Shown here: piece after piece, positions 13,165 through 22,075 of the stretch
Numbering within the stretch: the first letter of the stretch is position 1
Layout: the number at the start of each line of letters is the position of its first letter
Source: Glossina fuscipes
Lineage: Eukaryota; Arthropoda; Insecta; Diptera; Glossinidae
Assembly (NCBI RefSeq): GCF_014805625.2
Contig: NW_023998459.1
Location: forward strand, 1,421,934 to 1,485,933
DNA: 64,000 nucleotides
Reading direction: 5' to 3'
Translations under genes and position numbers: made by a program
Notes under the pieces: generated by a model
What the model saw: only the letters and a program-made list of their open reading frames with translations
What the model was told of the DNA's origin: nothing
Database searches by the model: none

Positions 13165-13600
13165 TTTTATCATGAAATTTATTTATTTATTTATTTATTT
13201 ATTCTATTTATTTTTTAGGATAAAAGCTAATTTAAATACGACATAGGTAAATCGCGTGTATTAAGCAATGTTGCTTTAATGGACTTTAAAGAGTCCGATA
13301 ACGAGAATAAGTGGTAGACGTCATTTAGGTTCTTGCAAACGACTCTGAGCGGATTGAACAGCTCATAATTAAACTTACACTGACTAAGCTTAACCAAGTG
13401 GCTGGAGAAGCCGTTAGGGACATTAAAGCTTATTTCACCAAGTAATGAAGGCGAGTCAATGGCACCATTTATTACTTTAATTAGAGAGGAAACGCCAAGA
13501 ACAAATCTACGTTTTTCAAGAGACGGTAGGGACAGCAGAAGCAACCTACTTTCATACGGAGGAAGAGAGGCAACCGGATCCCAACCCAAATTTCTAATAT
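13165..13600 (-). mobile_element. Family A LINE, ORF2 C-terminus and tail
   Basis: The frame 13589-13227 (120 codons) encodes the C-terminal region of ORF2, including LPPYESR, LPSLEKRR, VINGAIDSPSLL and NYELFNPLR, and ends in LLNTRDLPMSYLN, nearly identical to the ending of the 8.07-kb copy. The tail (ATAAA repeats on the minus strand, 13170-13215) follows almost at once, so the roughly 260-base 3' UTR of other copies is missing here. The 5' end is truncated near 13600. Confidence 0.85.
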
Positions 13601-13764
13601 TGGGAATTATTACTTTTTGTCATATGGAGATTTAGTAGTAGAATTGCTATTATAATTGCTTCATTTGATACATATATTTACAACAATTTAGAATACTGGA
13701 ATAATATTACTTAGGGATTTAGGATAAAAATTTTGAAATTTGCAATTTCTTTATGTACGGGGAG

Positions 13765-14112
13765 TGATCATAAATTGAATAAAAATCAATGAGCAACATA
13801 AAAAATCAATGAGCAACATGAAAAATTTAATAAAAATCAATGAGCAACATGAAAAATTGAATAAAAATCAATGAGCAACATAAAAAATTGAATAAAAATC
13901 AATGAGCAACATGAAAAATTGAATAAAAAGCAATGAGCAACATNNNNNNNNNNATGAGCAACATGAAAAATTGAATAAAAAGCAATGAGCAACATGAAAA
14001 GTTGAGTAAAAATTAATGAGCAACATAAAAAATCAATGAGCAACATAAAAAATTGAATAAAAATCAATAAGCAACATGAAAAATTGGATAAAAATCAATG
14101 AGCAACATGGTC
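13765..14112. repeat. 31-bp/20-bp minisatellite array
   Basis: About twelve head-to-tail units, each containing GAGCAACAT (for example at 13791, 13811, 13842, 13873, 13904, 13935, 13956, 13987, 14018, 14038, 14100). Spacing is 31 bases in most units and about 20 in three, so the short form lacks an 11-base segment (roughly GAAAAATTGAA). The unit reads AAAAATTGAATAAAAATCAA then TGAGCAACATG. The array contains an assembly gap. Minus-strand open frames across it are artefacts of the repeat. Confidence 0.93.
13944..13953. other. Assembly gap (10 N)
   Basis: Ten Ns inside the minisatellite. The true unit number of the array is therefore unknown. Confidence 0.99.
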
Positions 14113-14589
14113 CTATTCAGTTCATATTTCATAGCGTATGTTCAGCGACCACCAGTGCACTAAATTGCATTAAAAGAATACAGGAATGTTGATCTCTTTT
14201 TACATGGAAAGAGGAACAAACATGCGTGTATCGATTTAGAAAAAGACTCTTCGTCGATCTTAAGCCCTCCTTTGTGTTACAAGCATTTGAACAAAATAAT
14301 ATACTCTGCATGCCTACTAGACGAGTGATGTAAGGTATTAATATGAAATAATCGGATAAACGAGAACCTTATTAATTTGATACGATGGCAAATCATGAAC
14401 ATGCAAACACAGCTCATTTAATTTGTGCCTGTTGCATTTTATATAATATTCTTGCAAAAAGCAGCATGAACGCTGAAAGGGATTTACCAACTGATTGCAT
14501 TAACCAAGTCACCATCGATATTCTAACTGACGTTCCAACGTAAAGAGGACAAGCAAGAGTGATCTAAGATATGGCCTTACCGCCTGAAG

Positions 14590-16040
14590 GAGAATACATA
14601 TCTTAATATTCAATTAAATAAAAGCTTTAATTTCCTCAGGTTTAAAGTATTCGTGCAACTATAAGCTTCTGGTGGCATATTTAATGCTTTGACCACTTTA
14701 ATTTTGATTTGAGTGGGTATATGAACATGTAAAGAATAAAACTTTCTAAGTAGGAAATTGACCCGAGAACACAGGGAATTTATTTGTGCATCAAAGCGTA
14801 AATTATTGTAGATAATCATCCACACGCAATTCAAGCTATTTACAATGTTGGCACCATCTACAGCAACATTCAGATGTACATTCGGAGCTAGACACATTGT
14901 CGTAAATGTTTTAACCAAATTCAGTTCAAGTCCATTTGAAGCCATCCGAGAGGAAATATAGTCCGAATGGTAGTCAATGTTAGCTTGATATCCTCCCAAA
15001 GTATCAACACTCCCCGCAAATAAGATTGGCAAATTATCTGCAAATGAGTCGGTGCACGGTGAAGAGCAGAGGGCCAACGATCGATCCCTGAGGCACATTA
15101 CTGCGCACCGTCGACGGCTCAGACTTGACAGCACGCATAAATACAAATTGTAAACGATCTAACGAATTATAACGAAACGACGTAGAATGTTGTCAGAGCA
15201 GCGGCTGGTTTAGAAATGTCAAGGTCCCACACAAGTTTATGAATCAAAAGTGCATGCGACACCCTATCAAATGCTTTAGTTAGATCCAGACAATAACATC
15301 AAAATAAGCTTATCATGTCGGTAATAGTCAGTCAAAAAGAAGTAGTGTTACAAACTTTTCTAAAACCACGCTGGCACTTAGAGAGTAGGGACTTATAGTC
15401 AAAGTGGTTGGTAATTTGTTCCTTAATTATATGCTCAAACACCTTTGAGAGAAATTGGCCTGAGATTCGAGGCATCAAGTGACTTGCTACTTTTTTGGTA
15501 GCACGTTTCCAGGCCGAGGGAAATTTAGATTCATTAAGAACGTGTTTAATAATATATAATCTAGGGCCAAATTAATTTCAACAACTTAACAGAGAAACCA
15601 TCCGAAACCGGCGCATTACGCTTGATTTTGTCAAATGCCACTAAACGTGCTAGCGTCTTTTTCCCCCGATAGGAGAACAGCCCGTAACAGTCAAGTTTGG
15701 CCAATTTCTTTGAGAAAATGATGATTGATGACATCCATCTCAGCAGAAGTAAATCCTCTGTATCCTTAAACCGAAATTAGTGTAATTCATCCCACACTTG
15801 TTTATTGTTTAAACCCCCGCAAGTTAGTAAGTGCGCATTTCTTATGCATTTTTTAATAACATATTTGTCTTTACTCCTTTGTACACAATAGGTCCTTGAA
15901 TTATCATCGTTCTTGTCACGTAAACACGCTTTGTAAGCTAAATTAGTTAGAGTTTTTCCAACCATAATAACTTTTGTAATAACAACTTTGCTTGAACTAC
16001 CAGAAAAATTCGAACGATAAGAGAAAGAATTGGTCAAAGC
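14590..16040 (-). mobile_element. Non-LTR retrotransposon, family B, decayed
   Basis: Minus-strand LINE remnant distinct from family A. From the 5' side, 16037-15777 is the lysine/arginine-rich linker upstream of RT (YKACLRDKNDD, RNAHLLTCGG). 15700-15150 is RT fingers and early palm in broken frames. NVPQGSIVGPLLFT is readable at about 15104-15063. 15050-14610 is the end of the palm and the thumb, with DYHSDYISSRMASNGLELNL and NLVKTF. Several frameshifts and stops interrupt it. It ends near 14595 with AATAAAAGC on the plus strand; no clear poly-A tail remains. Confidence 0.82.
14610..15146 (-). pseudogene. RT palm/thumb of family B LINE
   Basis: A 178-codon frame. Its first 35 codons are out of frame with the RT; the remainder encodes the part after the catalytic aspartates: DTLGGYQANIDYHSDYISSRMASNGLELNL (residues 48-77), then FTTMCLAPNVH, and a thumb with repeated leucines (NFLLRKFYSLHVHIP). 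The VPQGS motif is in another frame just overlapping its start. This split shows at least one frameshift between the VPQGS block and the thumb. Confidence 0.8.
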
Positions 16041-16058
16041 ATTCCACTTCTCTCCTAA

Positions 16059-16297
16059 AATATTTATAATAATTAGAGTTATACAAATATTTATATTATT
16101 ATTATTAATTTCGCCAGAGAAATAAATTCTAAGACTAAACTCTTAAAAGCACTAGCATCTAAGGCTATCGGCTTTTTTATTAGAAACTCTACCGCACTTG
16201 AGATTCGAACCCACGACCATTGACTTGCTAGTCGAGATTCCTCCCCTTCGGCTACTCAGGCGGATACAAATATTTATAATAATAAGAGTTATACAAA
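16059..16297 (-). mobile_element. tRNA-derived SINE with target-site duplication
   Basis: Reading on the minus strand from about 16264, the element has a tRNA-like head with box A (GTAGCCGAAGGG, 16255-16244) and box B (GGTTCGAATC, 16211-16202), a body of about 100 bases, and an (AAT)n tail near 16110-16090. It is flanked by near-identical direct repeats of about 32 bases: AAATATTTATAATAATTAG.. at 16059-16091 and AAATATTTATAATAATAAG.. at 16266-16297. Head, promoter boxes, tail and flanking duplication together define a SINE. The anticodon arm does not fold cleanly, so this is not a functional tRNA. Confidence 0.75.
16202..16255 (-). promoter_or_regulatory. Pol III internal promoter boxes A and B
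   Basis: Box A-like GTAGCCGAAGGG at 16255-16244 and box B GGTTCGAATC at 16211-16202 on the minus strand. Their spacing of about 33 bases fits a tRNA-type RNA polymerase III promoter. They would drive transcription of the SINE toward lower coordinates. Confidence 0.65.
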
Positions 16298-16857
16298 TCC
16301 TTGAAAAGGTAATTTAAAAACTGTTTATCGTTAGCAAGGATTTTTTTTCACTGGGAAACCAGCCGAATGGACAACAGCGTTTTTTGAGTTTCATTTGTGA
16401 CCTAGGAACGTATCCCCTATAATCACATATAAATTACCATTCTGTATTCACGGTTTCTTTTTTTATTTTGTCACCTCCCCTCTATAATCCCATATAAATT
16501 ACCATTCCGTATTCACGGTTTCTGTACTCGCGGCATTTTTATGGAACGTATCTCTCGCGAATAAGAAGCTTTTACCGTAATTATATGCACTTGATTAATA
16601 AAGTTTCCATGATTGGTAATAGTCTTATACATATAAGGAGAGAGCCAACGAACGAAATATGGCAACAAGCCATTGACCTTTCGAGAATTGTGTGAATATT
16701 TAGTGACTACGTGGTTTTCTTTTAATGAAAATGCGGGATAGTAAAAGCAAGATAATGTGCATTGAATGTAGTGTGTTTAAAGCACAAAGCAATATAATGG
16801 TTTTCGATGCAGTGGCATTCGCGTGCATTCGTGACATCAACAATAGGCTCGTATGGC

Positions 16858-16894
16858 CATAGCGTGGACCCATGCTTGATTCAAAGCACGTTTT
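16858..16894 (-). pseudogene. Wee1-like kinase, second exon (broken)
   Basis: Starts after a good acceptor (CTTTTCAG, ending 16895) and, spliced to the preceding exon, continues the Wee1 kinase N-lobe with KRALNQAWVHAM, the helix-C region following the catalytic lysine. Right after this the expected kinase sequence cannot be found in any frame, and the reading frame hits TGA at 16839-16837. Neither strand below this point shows the HxDxKxxN or DLG motifs. This is a truncated or rearranged copy, or the true continuation lies on other sequence. The match through the splice junction is convincing. Confidence 0.6.
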
Positions 16895-16950
16895 CTGAAA
16901 AGAAACAAGGACACCGTTTAAAAATTATTTCTTTCATTATTCATACTTAC
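16895..16950 (-). other. 56-bp intron of Wee1-like gene
   Basis: Donor GTAAGT at 16950-16945 and acceptor TTTTCAG ending at 16895 on the minus strand. The 56-base length is typical of short dipteran introns. Splicing keeps the frame: a GA at the end of the upstream exon joins A at the start of the downstream exon to make Glu. Confidence 0.7.
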
Positions 16951-17276
16951 TCGAACGAACTGCCCACTACCGGTTTAATACTTTTCTTAATTGCGTAAAT
17001 GCAGCCATCTAAACGATTTAGACACTGATAGACTTTCCCGAACTGCCCAACGCCTATGACACCTAATTCTAGAAATTCATTTTTATAACGACATAGATTG
17101 GTATTCTGTAGAGTCAATCTTTTAGGGGCCTGATGTATATCATGGGTATTTTCACCTTCTGCGTCATTCAACACATCGTCGTTCGTAGTGAGAAATAATT
17201 TATTGAGATTCTCAATACCTGGCGTTCGGGTAGCAAGTAAAGGAAAGGAAAATATTTTGTGCTTACATGTTCCACT
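16951..17276 (-). CDS. Wee1: Wee1-like protein kinase, N-lobe exon
   Basis: Encodes the start of a Wee1/Myt1-type kinase domain; Wee1 phosphorylates an inhibitory tyrosine on Cdk1 and delays entry to mitosis. The exon starts after acceptor ATATATAG and gives about 108 codons. First comes a low-complexity lead-in with PLLATRTPG, which is typical of the segment before the kinase domain. Then come YKNEFLELGVIG, the glycine-rich loop GVGQFGKVY, CLNRLDGCIYAIKKS with the ATP-binding lysine, and KPVVGSSFE at the donor. The reading frame is clean throughout. No upstream exon is recognised in the window, and the next exon breaks after 12 residues, so whether this belongs to a working gene is uncertain. 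Confidence 0.72.
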
Positions 17277-17915
17277 CTATATATAAAAAAAGATTTTTTC
17301 TAAAGTTAATAAGCGCTGGAAAATTCTTGCAAGAGATATCGAGCCGTTTTTACTCACTAAAAAGGCAAATAGTCGATGTATTAGAAAATCAATTTAACTT
17401 ATTGCCTATTTTCTTTTGGTAAAAGAAATCATAAAATACAAAACCAGTCTAATAGATGTTCACACTTGTATCTATATATATATAGATATATATATATTGT
17501 TATGGAATTAGCTTTTGCGTGGATATTTCGATCAAGAGAAATAGATTTCAAAGTTCTTTTATTTTACTACTTTGTCTTTCACAACAGTAGGAGTATTTAT
17601 TTACCATTATATCTCTTACATGTAGGATTATTGACAATTTATTTTGGCCGTACTCTCAGCTCAATGTTCTTGCTCGACTAACTCTCCTTTCCACAAATAT
17701 TCTATTTGTATACATTTTTGCAAGCATGTTACTACACCTAAATTTATGGGCTTATTTCCAATCCCAGCCTTCTTTTCCTCTAATCGTTTTCATCGGCCTG
17801 CACCTGCTTCATGAGGCGCCTGCGAATGCTCATTTGGCTTTTCCTTCTTTAGGGAATTTATTATTAGGGAAAATTACTTAGTTGACATTAACTGGATTTG
17901 GGATTTTCGCAACAA
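17277..17915. other. Non-coding stretch with TA microsatellite
   Basis: Contains a short TA-rich tract at about 17470-17500 (TATATATATAGATATATATATA). A GTGAGT donor-like site on the minus strand near 17352 could end an upstream Wee1 exon, but the sequence before it has no recognisable coding content. Confidence 0.4.
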
Positions 17916-17924
17916 TACTTATGT

Positions 17925-18059
17925 AGATAAACATAGCTAAGGACAAACGTATCGTACACGCATTTATCCCGGCAGGTGATAAGCCACATATTTGTGACTT
18001 GTGCAACAAGAAATTTGGTTTAGCCTGCAATTTACGAGCACATCTGAAAACACACGAAG
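17925..18059 (+). CDS. C2H2 zinc-finger exon
   Basis: Encodes one well-formed C2H2 finger. A linker-like GDKPHI precedes Cys at 17993 and 18002 (C-x2-C), a 12-residue spacer with the usual F and L positions (KKFGLACNLRAHL), then His at 18041 and 18053 (H-x3-H). The exon ends at GAAG with donor GTAAAT at 18060. The start is uncertain: an in-frame stop lies just before 17925, where a weak acceptor (TTATGTAG) could sit. Only one finger is readable, so this is either one exon of a multi-finger DNA-binding protein or a fragment. I cannot name the family. Confidence 0.5.
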
Positions 18060-18127
18060 GTAAATTGATATGCAATATTCGGTTTTTCAGTACAATGTAT
18101 TTAATTTTGTATTTGTCAAACTTTTAG

Positions 18128-18170
18128 GAGAGCAGCATGATGAATGTGTCCGAAGCGGGATGCTTTAAAT
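18128..18170 (+). CDS. Short terminal exon of zinc-finger gene
   Basis: Follows the zinc-finger exon after a 68-base intron (18060-18127) with a strong acceptor (CAAACTTTTAG). In the spliced frame it adds about 13 residues (GEQHDECVRSGML) and stops at TAA. The good splice sites at both ends of the intron support the model. The short C-terminus could equally reflect a frame lost by decay. Confidence 0.4.
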
Positions 18171-18818
18171 CAAATAAGTTAATCGATGTAACGAAAACAG
18201 GTTTTAAATATGATGTAGAGTTGGCTACGAAGACAATTCATCAAATGATAGTAACGAACTTAGTGAGCCATCAAACCTGTGAGACAATGTGCGTTACCAT
18301 TTTATATATTACAGTTTTACAATAAAGGCGACAACCTTAGTATCTGTTGTAAATGAATTTACGTTACCCGTCGGCGGTTGCATGACGTTGTCTAGAGCTC
18401 TGTTGTTGGAACAGTAACGGGCGTGGCCCCTCTGAGGTTTTCAAAAAAAGCATTTCTTGCTTTTTCTCAGACTCGACCGCCGCAACTGCAGATAAATGAT
18501 TTACTGACGATTTTGCCAAAATAGCTTTTGGGGTAGTTGGTGTGTCAAAAATCTATGTTCTAGGTGAAGGCTTAGCTTTCACGAAAATATTTATGTGTGC
18601 GGAAAGTTATGCAAAAAGCAATCTATGTACTTTAAGCTTACAGCATTGCATTTTATACCTCAAACATGTACAAGATAGTAATGGTAATGAAGAAAAAATG
18701 TATTGATGAAAAAAATGTATTATTTATCTTTGTACTTGTTTATGATCTGAAAGGCGGCCTAAAACGTAACACTATTTTTATAATTTTTTTTGGTTTGTTT
18801 GGAAATGTATTGGACCAG

Positions 18819-19119
18819 TTACATTAACATTAGATCCATTAGATCCAGATTAGAGCCATTAATGATAGTTTTGAGCTTAGGTAGAGACTGATGTAACAGG
18901 ATGTTAACTATGAGAAGCTCCGTTTTGTTTGGCTTGCGAAGACTTTCTGTTTTCAAAATTAATTCATGGAATTCATCGTTAATATCTTCTTCATTTTCCA
19001 CTACTAGTAATATCTTTGGATATACATCCGTTTCGGTATTTTCTTCGGCCGTTAAGGACCAGTTGGGTTTCGCATGCAGTATACCACGATATTTCCAGTA
19101 ACTGAAAGTCTTCGTCAGG
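18819..19119 (-). CDS. Open minus-strand exon, unknown protein
   Basis: After a strong acceptor (CTTCTTTTTTTACAG, ending 19120) a 100-codon frame runs without interruption to TAA at 18821-18819. The composition looks coding: an acidic stretch (AEENTETDVYPKILLVVENE, then EDINDEFHELI) followed by a leucine-rich, basic region. The segment just upstream (about 19300-19156) has a KCPFTNCN stretch reminiscent of a decayed zinc finger and a GTAAGA donor, but the implied 35-base intron is too short and the phase does not match. I recognise no family; a last exon of an unknown gene is the simplest reading. Confidence 0.35.
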
Positions 19120-19744
19120 CTGTAAAAAAAGAAGCATGTTATAAATATTCTTACTGTTCATTTCACTGGTTTTGGAAACAAACCTTCTGCTTTTGGCTGT
19201 CGCGCTTATTAAACGCTTCGACTTTTCGGTGGCATACGTATTTAATTTATACGTTTTGATGCGGCTTTCATTACAATTCGTAAAAGGGCACTTCCTTTCC
19301 TTCTATTTACATTATGGTAATTCTTGACGGCATTTCATGTTATTGTAAACATCGGTGTCAAGAACTATCATTTCTTGCAAATTAAATTATATAAATGTAT
19401 TAGAAATTTACTGCGTTTAACGGCCCAATCAGGATATTCGCTGCTATGGTTTGGTTGCGGCACATGTTGTGTCTTATTCTGAAATTAAATGCAAATGAAT
19501 AACTAAGTTAGAAATGACAATCAGTAAAGATAATTTCAAACTTACTATTGGAATACAGTGAATACTGCGTCGAGGAGGCAGTTGTGGAGTAGGAGCCTGT
19601 GTGTGGAGGTTTTAACGTATGCAGGAGCTGACATGCGGAGCAGTTGGCATGTGCAGGACTCTGACGCACGGAGCAGTTGACGTGTGGAGAAGTTTCCTCT
19701 TAGTACGCCGATATGTTTGTCTTCGCTTTCTTCTTCATTCCAAT

Positions 19745-21035
19745 TTATTCCTATTAGCAGCAAGAAAAGCGCGTACCCAAACAAACTTCCGCGTTGGGTA
19801 CTGCCGCTTCTGCAGGATCCTCTTTGCTTGAAAACCTTAACGCGCGCAACCACGGTGAAATGTATCCGTCGGACGATGTCGCTGTCCACGATATGATGCG
19901 TAAAATGAGTAAAATATTTCGTACGCTCGGTGAAACGCTTTGTGGACCTCCTCTTTAGGAAACGCCGGGTTCAGATTCAGCGAGGAAAGGATCCAGCCGT
20001 CCAAAAGCTGCTTTGTGATTAGTCGGCCGTTCTCAATCTCGCAGGCATCTTCCTTTGACTGGCTTAGGTCAGCCAGACATGCCTGACGCTGCAGCTGCTC
20101 ACCGATGTACCTGGCCATGGCATATCCTGTGAGCAGCCGCAGGTAGCCTTCCTCTATCGCGGTTATAGGGTAAAAAGTTATGTCGCGGTAGACCTCCCCA
20201 TCGACGTCGTATGGCTTGGAATCTTCTTCTTCGCGGGTTGTGGCCGCGTATTTCATCTTGTTGATGAGGCTGTAGTCGTTGTGATACCTGAAGCCGCGGG
20301 TCCATTCCGCGATAATGAACTGCCTCAATTTTTCTAAAATCTCTACAATCTCCATTGACGATCCGGTTCTTCTCTTCTCTCCAACTGCTAAGTTTGAGAA
20401 TACCTTCTCTAATGGATCCTGGCTTAATTGCCCACCTCTTTCAGCTTATTTTGTTTCTCCGCCCAGATCTCTGTATTTATTCGCACCCGATGGAATACGC
20501 CTACGAATTTCGTTAAACTCCTTATAAATTCGCACATTTGATTCGCCAGGGAGGTGTCAACGAGCAGCACTTTAGCATTGATTGCTCCTTGGATGTATGA
20601 CACCACAGCAGGCTGGAAAAATTCATGTGTTGCGTACTTGGCAAAGGGTGCGTTGCGATTTGGGATGGCTGCTCTCAGGGCCCAGAGCTGCGATTTGGCA
20701 TAGCGCGTCTTCGCCATTACTGTGATTAACTCCTTTATGTCGCCCTCGACAGGTAATTGGTTGCTGTCGATTTTTTGCCGGAATGCAGACACGATTTGCG
20801 GATAATCAAACAGGAGGCGAATCTGGTGTCTGCTGCCATCACGTCTTTTTCTATTAAAAATACCATTTATAAATTTCTTCACCATCTTACTATTGCCTGA
20901 ACCTCGATCACAGACGAAAGCACTGACGTCGAGTCTAATATCTTCGGTAAGTTCGAAAATGTCCTTTAACAGTTTGCCTCCGTTTAGTGGGTAAGAGGAG
21001 CAGCGAGGATGCCAATTTAAAACTATGCTAGATTT
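19745..21035 (-). pseudogene. Candidate endogenous viral element, frameshifted
   Basis: A minus-strand coding relic of about 1.3 kb with near 50% GC, against roughly one third in the surrounding DNA, and no introns. One frame is open from about 21030 to 20424 and a second overlapping frame from about 20423 to 19837; the switch needs one frameshift near 20430. A further shift near 19840 is followed by a short coding-looking stretch to about 19770. The product would be a soluble, helix-rich protein of over 400 residues with many basic and aromatic residues. It has no RT, integrase, transposase, membrane or signal motif. Size, single-gene nature, composition and isolated integration suggest a viral structural (nucleoprotein- or capsid-like) gene, but I have no diagnostic motif. 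An old host gene or bacterial transfer is possible. Confidence 0.4.
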
Positions 21036-21039
21036 GAAT

Positions 21040-21168
21040 GAAAAACATGAAAAATTGATTGCAAGTAATGAGGGGCATGGGAGGTACGCACGCTGACGAT
21101 TAAATTTTAAAAAAATTTGTAGAATATATCAAGTGAATGGAGCTTCAATCTACTTTATGATCAAGTAA
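21040..21168 (+). repeat. Dispersed repeat, copy 1
   Basis: Contains TTGAATGAAAAACATGAAAA, AATGAGGGGCA, then AATTTGTAGAATATATCAAG and TGAATGGAGCTTCAATCT. The same series of blocks in the same order occurs on the minus strand at 35.77-35.94 kb. It ends the GC-rich coding relic on its upstream side. Confidence 0.75.
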
Positions 21169-21357
21169 ATATATTTTACCGGTCTTTTTCTTGCTGCTCA
21201 AATATTTTGACGCGTAACAAAGAATGACATAAATGATATACAAGGTATACGTAATAGAGGCTACTTTGAAGGATTAAAACTTAGAGGTGCTAAGGTGGTA
21301 AGTGGATGTGGGATATAGATCTCATTCTTTATTTACATTTATATTTTCCCCTTAAAG

Positions 21358-21822
21358 ATCGATCCAGACAATATAACCGATAATGACCAAATTGAACAAA
21401 TTTTTTTACGCTCAAGCAAACATCCGGGTGTTTCAGCTTTTACCAAATACCATTATGAACTATTTAATATTTTACATCGTTTAAATTTCCCCGTGAAATT
21501 TCGCAATGCCCGCGGTTGGGCGGGACACTTACATAATTCAAGCTATCCGTTGGGATTTCTAGGTATCATGCAACGTAACGGGGCTGACATTGGTGCGAGT
21601 GCAGCTTAACGCTTAAATCGTTTTGCCGAATTCGATAGTTTACATCAAGGCTGAAAATTCGATACCGCCTTCTTGTTTCTTTACACTCCGGATTTGCATG
21701 CGCAAAGTAAAAAGGGTAACTTCTTGGCACCATTTGAAGAGCATGCTTGGCTCGGATCTTTAATAATCTTAAACATGGTCGGCTTAGTTTGGATCATTGA
21801 CCATGAGAGATGGTTGCAATAA
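21358..21822 (+). pseudogene. Ionotropic receptor ligand-binding exon with two stops
   Basis: After an acceptor-like CCCCTTAAAG the frame encodes part of the S1 lobe of an insect ionotropic glutamate-like receptor (IR), a chemosensory channel of olfactory or taste neurons. Visible are FRNARGWAGHLHNSSYPLG, GIMQRNGADIGAS, then the family signature RLNRFAEFD, FDTAFLFLYTPDL and NFLAPFEEHAWLGSLIIL, where the first membrane segment starts. About 154 codons are in one frame with no indel, but TAA interrupts at 21607-21609 (after GASAA) and TGA at 21652-21654 (where Trp is usual, before KFDTAF). A terminal TAA is at 21820. The IR75 branch is my guess from the motif style. Pore and later segments are not clearly found downstream. 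Confidence 0.72.
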
Positions 21823-21839
21823 AAAGCGTAAAAAAAGAG

Positions 21840-22075
21840 CGGTTATTAAATTTTCTTATTTACTCGCTTCGTAAGAGTCGATTAACTCGTACTTTGCCTT
21901 TGAAATATTGTCAAGTAAAAAATTAGTATAACAAATTCGCAAATGCATAGGGGACCTACAAAGAGCCATAACCACAACTTCAGGTATAAGTTTAAACAAA
22001 GAATTATTGTGCCATCTCATCGTTATGTGGGTTAAGAAAAAAGGATGCACCCACAACCCCACTTCACCTTATGAT
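21840..22075 (+). pseudogene. Possible decayed receptor remainder
   Basis: One plus-strand frame reads SYFAFEILSS and KCIGDLQRAI between stops, which loosely resembles the end of the second membrane helix and the start of the S2 lobe in IRs. Position directly after the ligand-binding exon is as expected, but the pore segment is missing and several stops interrupt. Weak. Confidence 0.2.

Noticed and set aside
13837..14067. Minus-strand 76-codon frame of repeated hydrophobic residues
   Set aside because: It is the translation of the 31-bp minisatellite and spans the assembly gap.
13765..14112. Regularly spaced repeats resembling a CRISPR array
   Set aside because: Units are contiguous with no unique spacers, the context is eukaryotic, and no cas genes are present.
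16202..16264. Functional tRNA gene at the SINE head
   Set aside because: Boxes A and B are present but no proper anticodon arm or acceptor stem forms.
19545..19889. 114-codon minus frame downstream of the GC-rich relic, as a separate gene
   Set aside because: Its first part overlaps the relic in a shifted frame and the rest reads imperfect GC-rich repeats; better explained as the decayed end of the relic.
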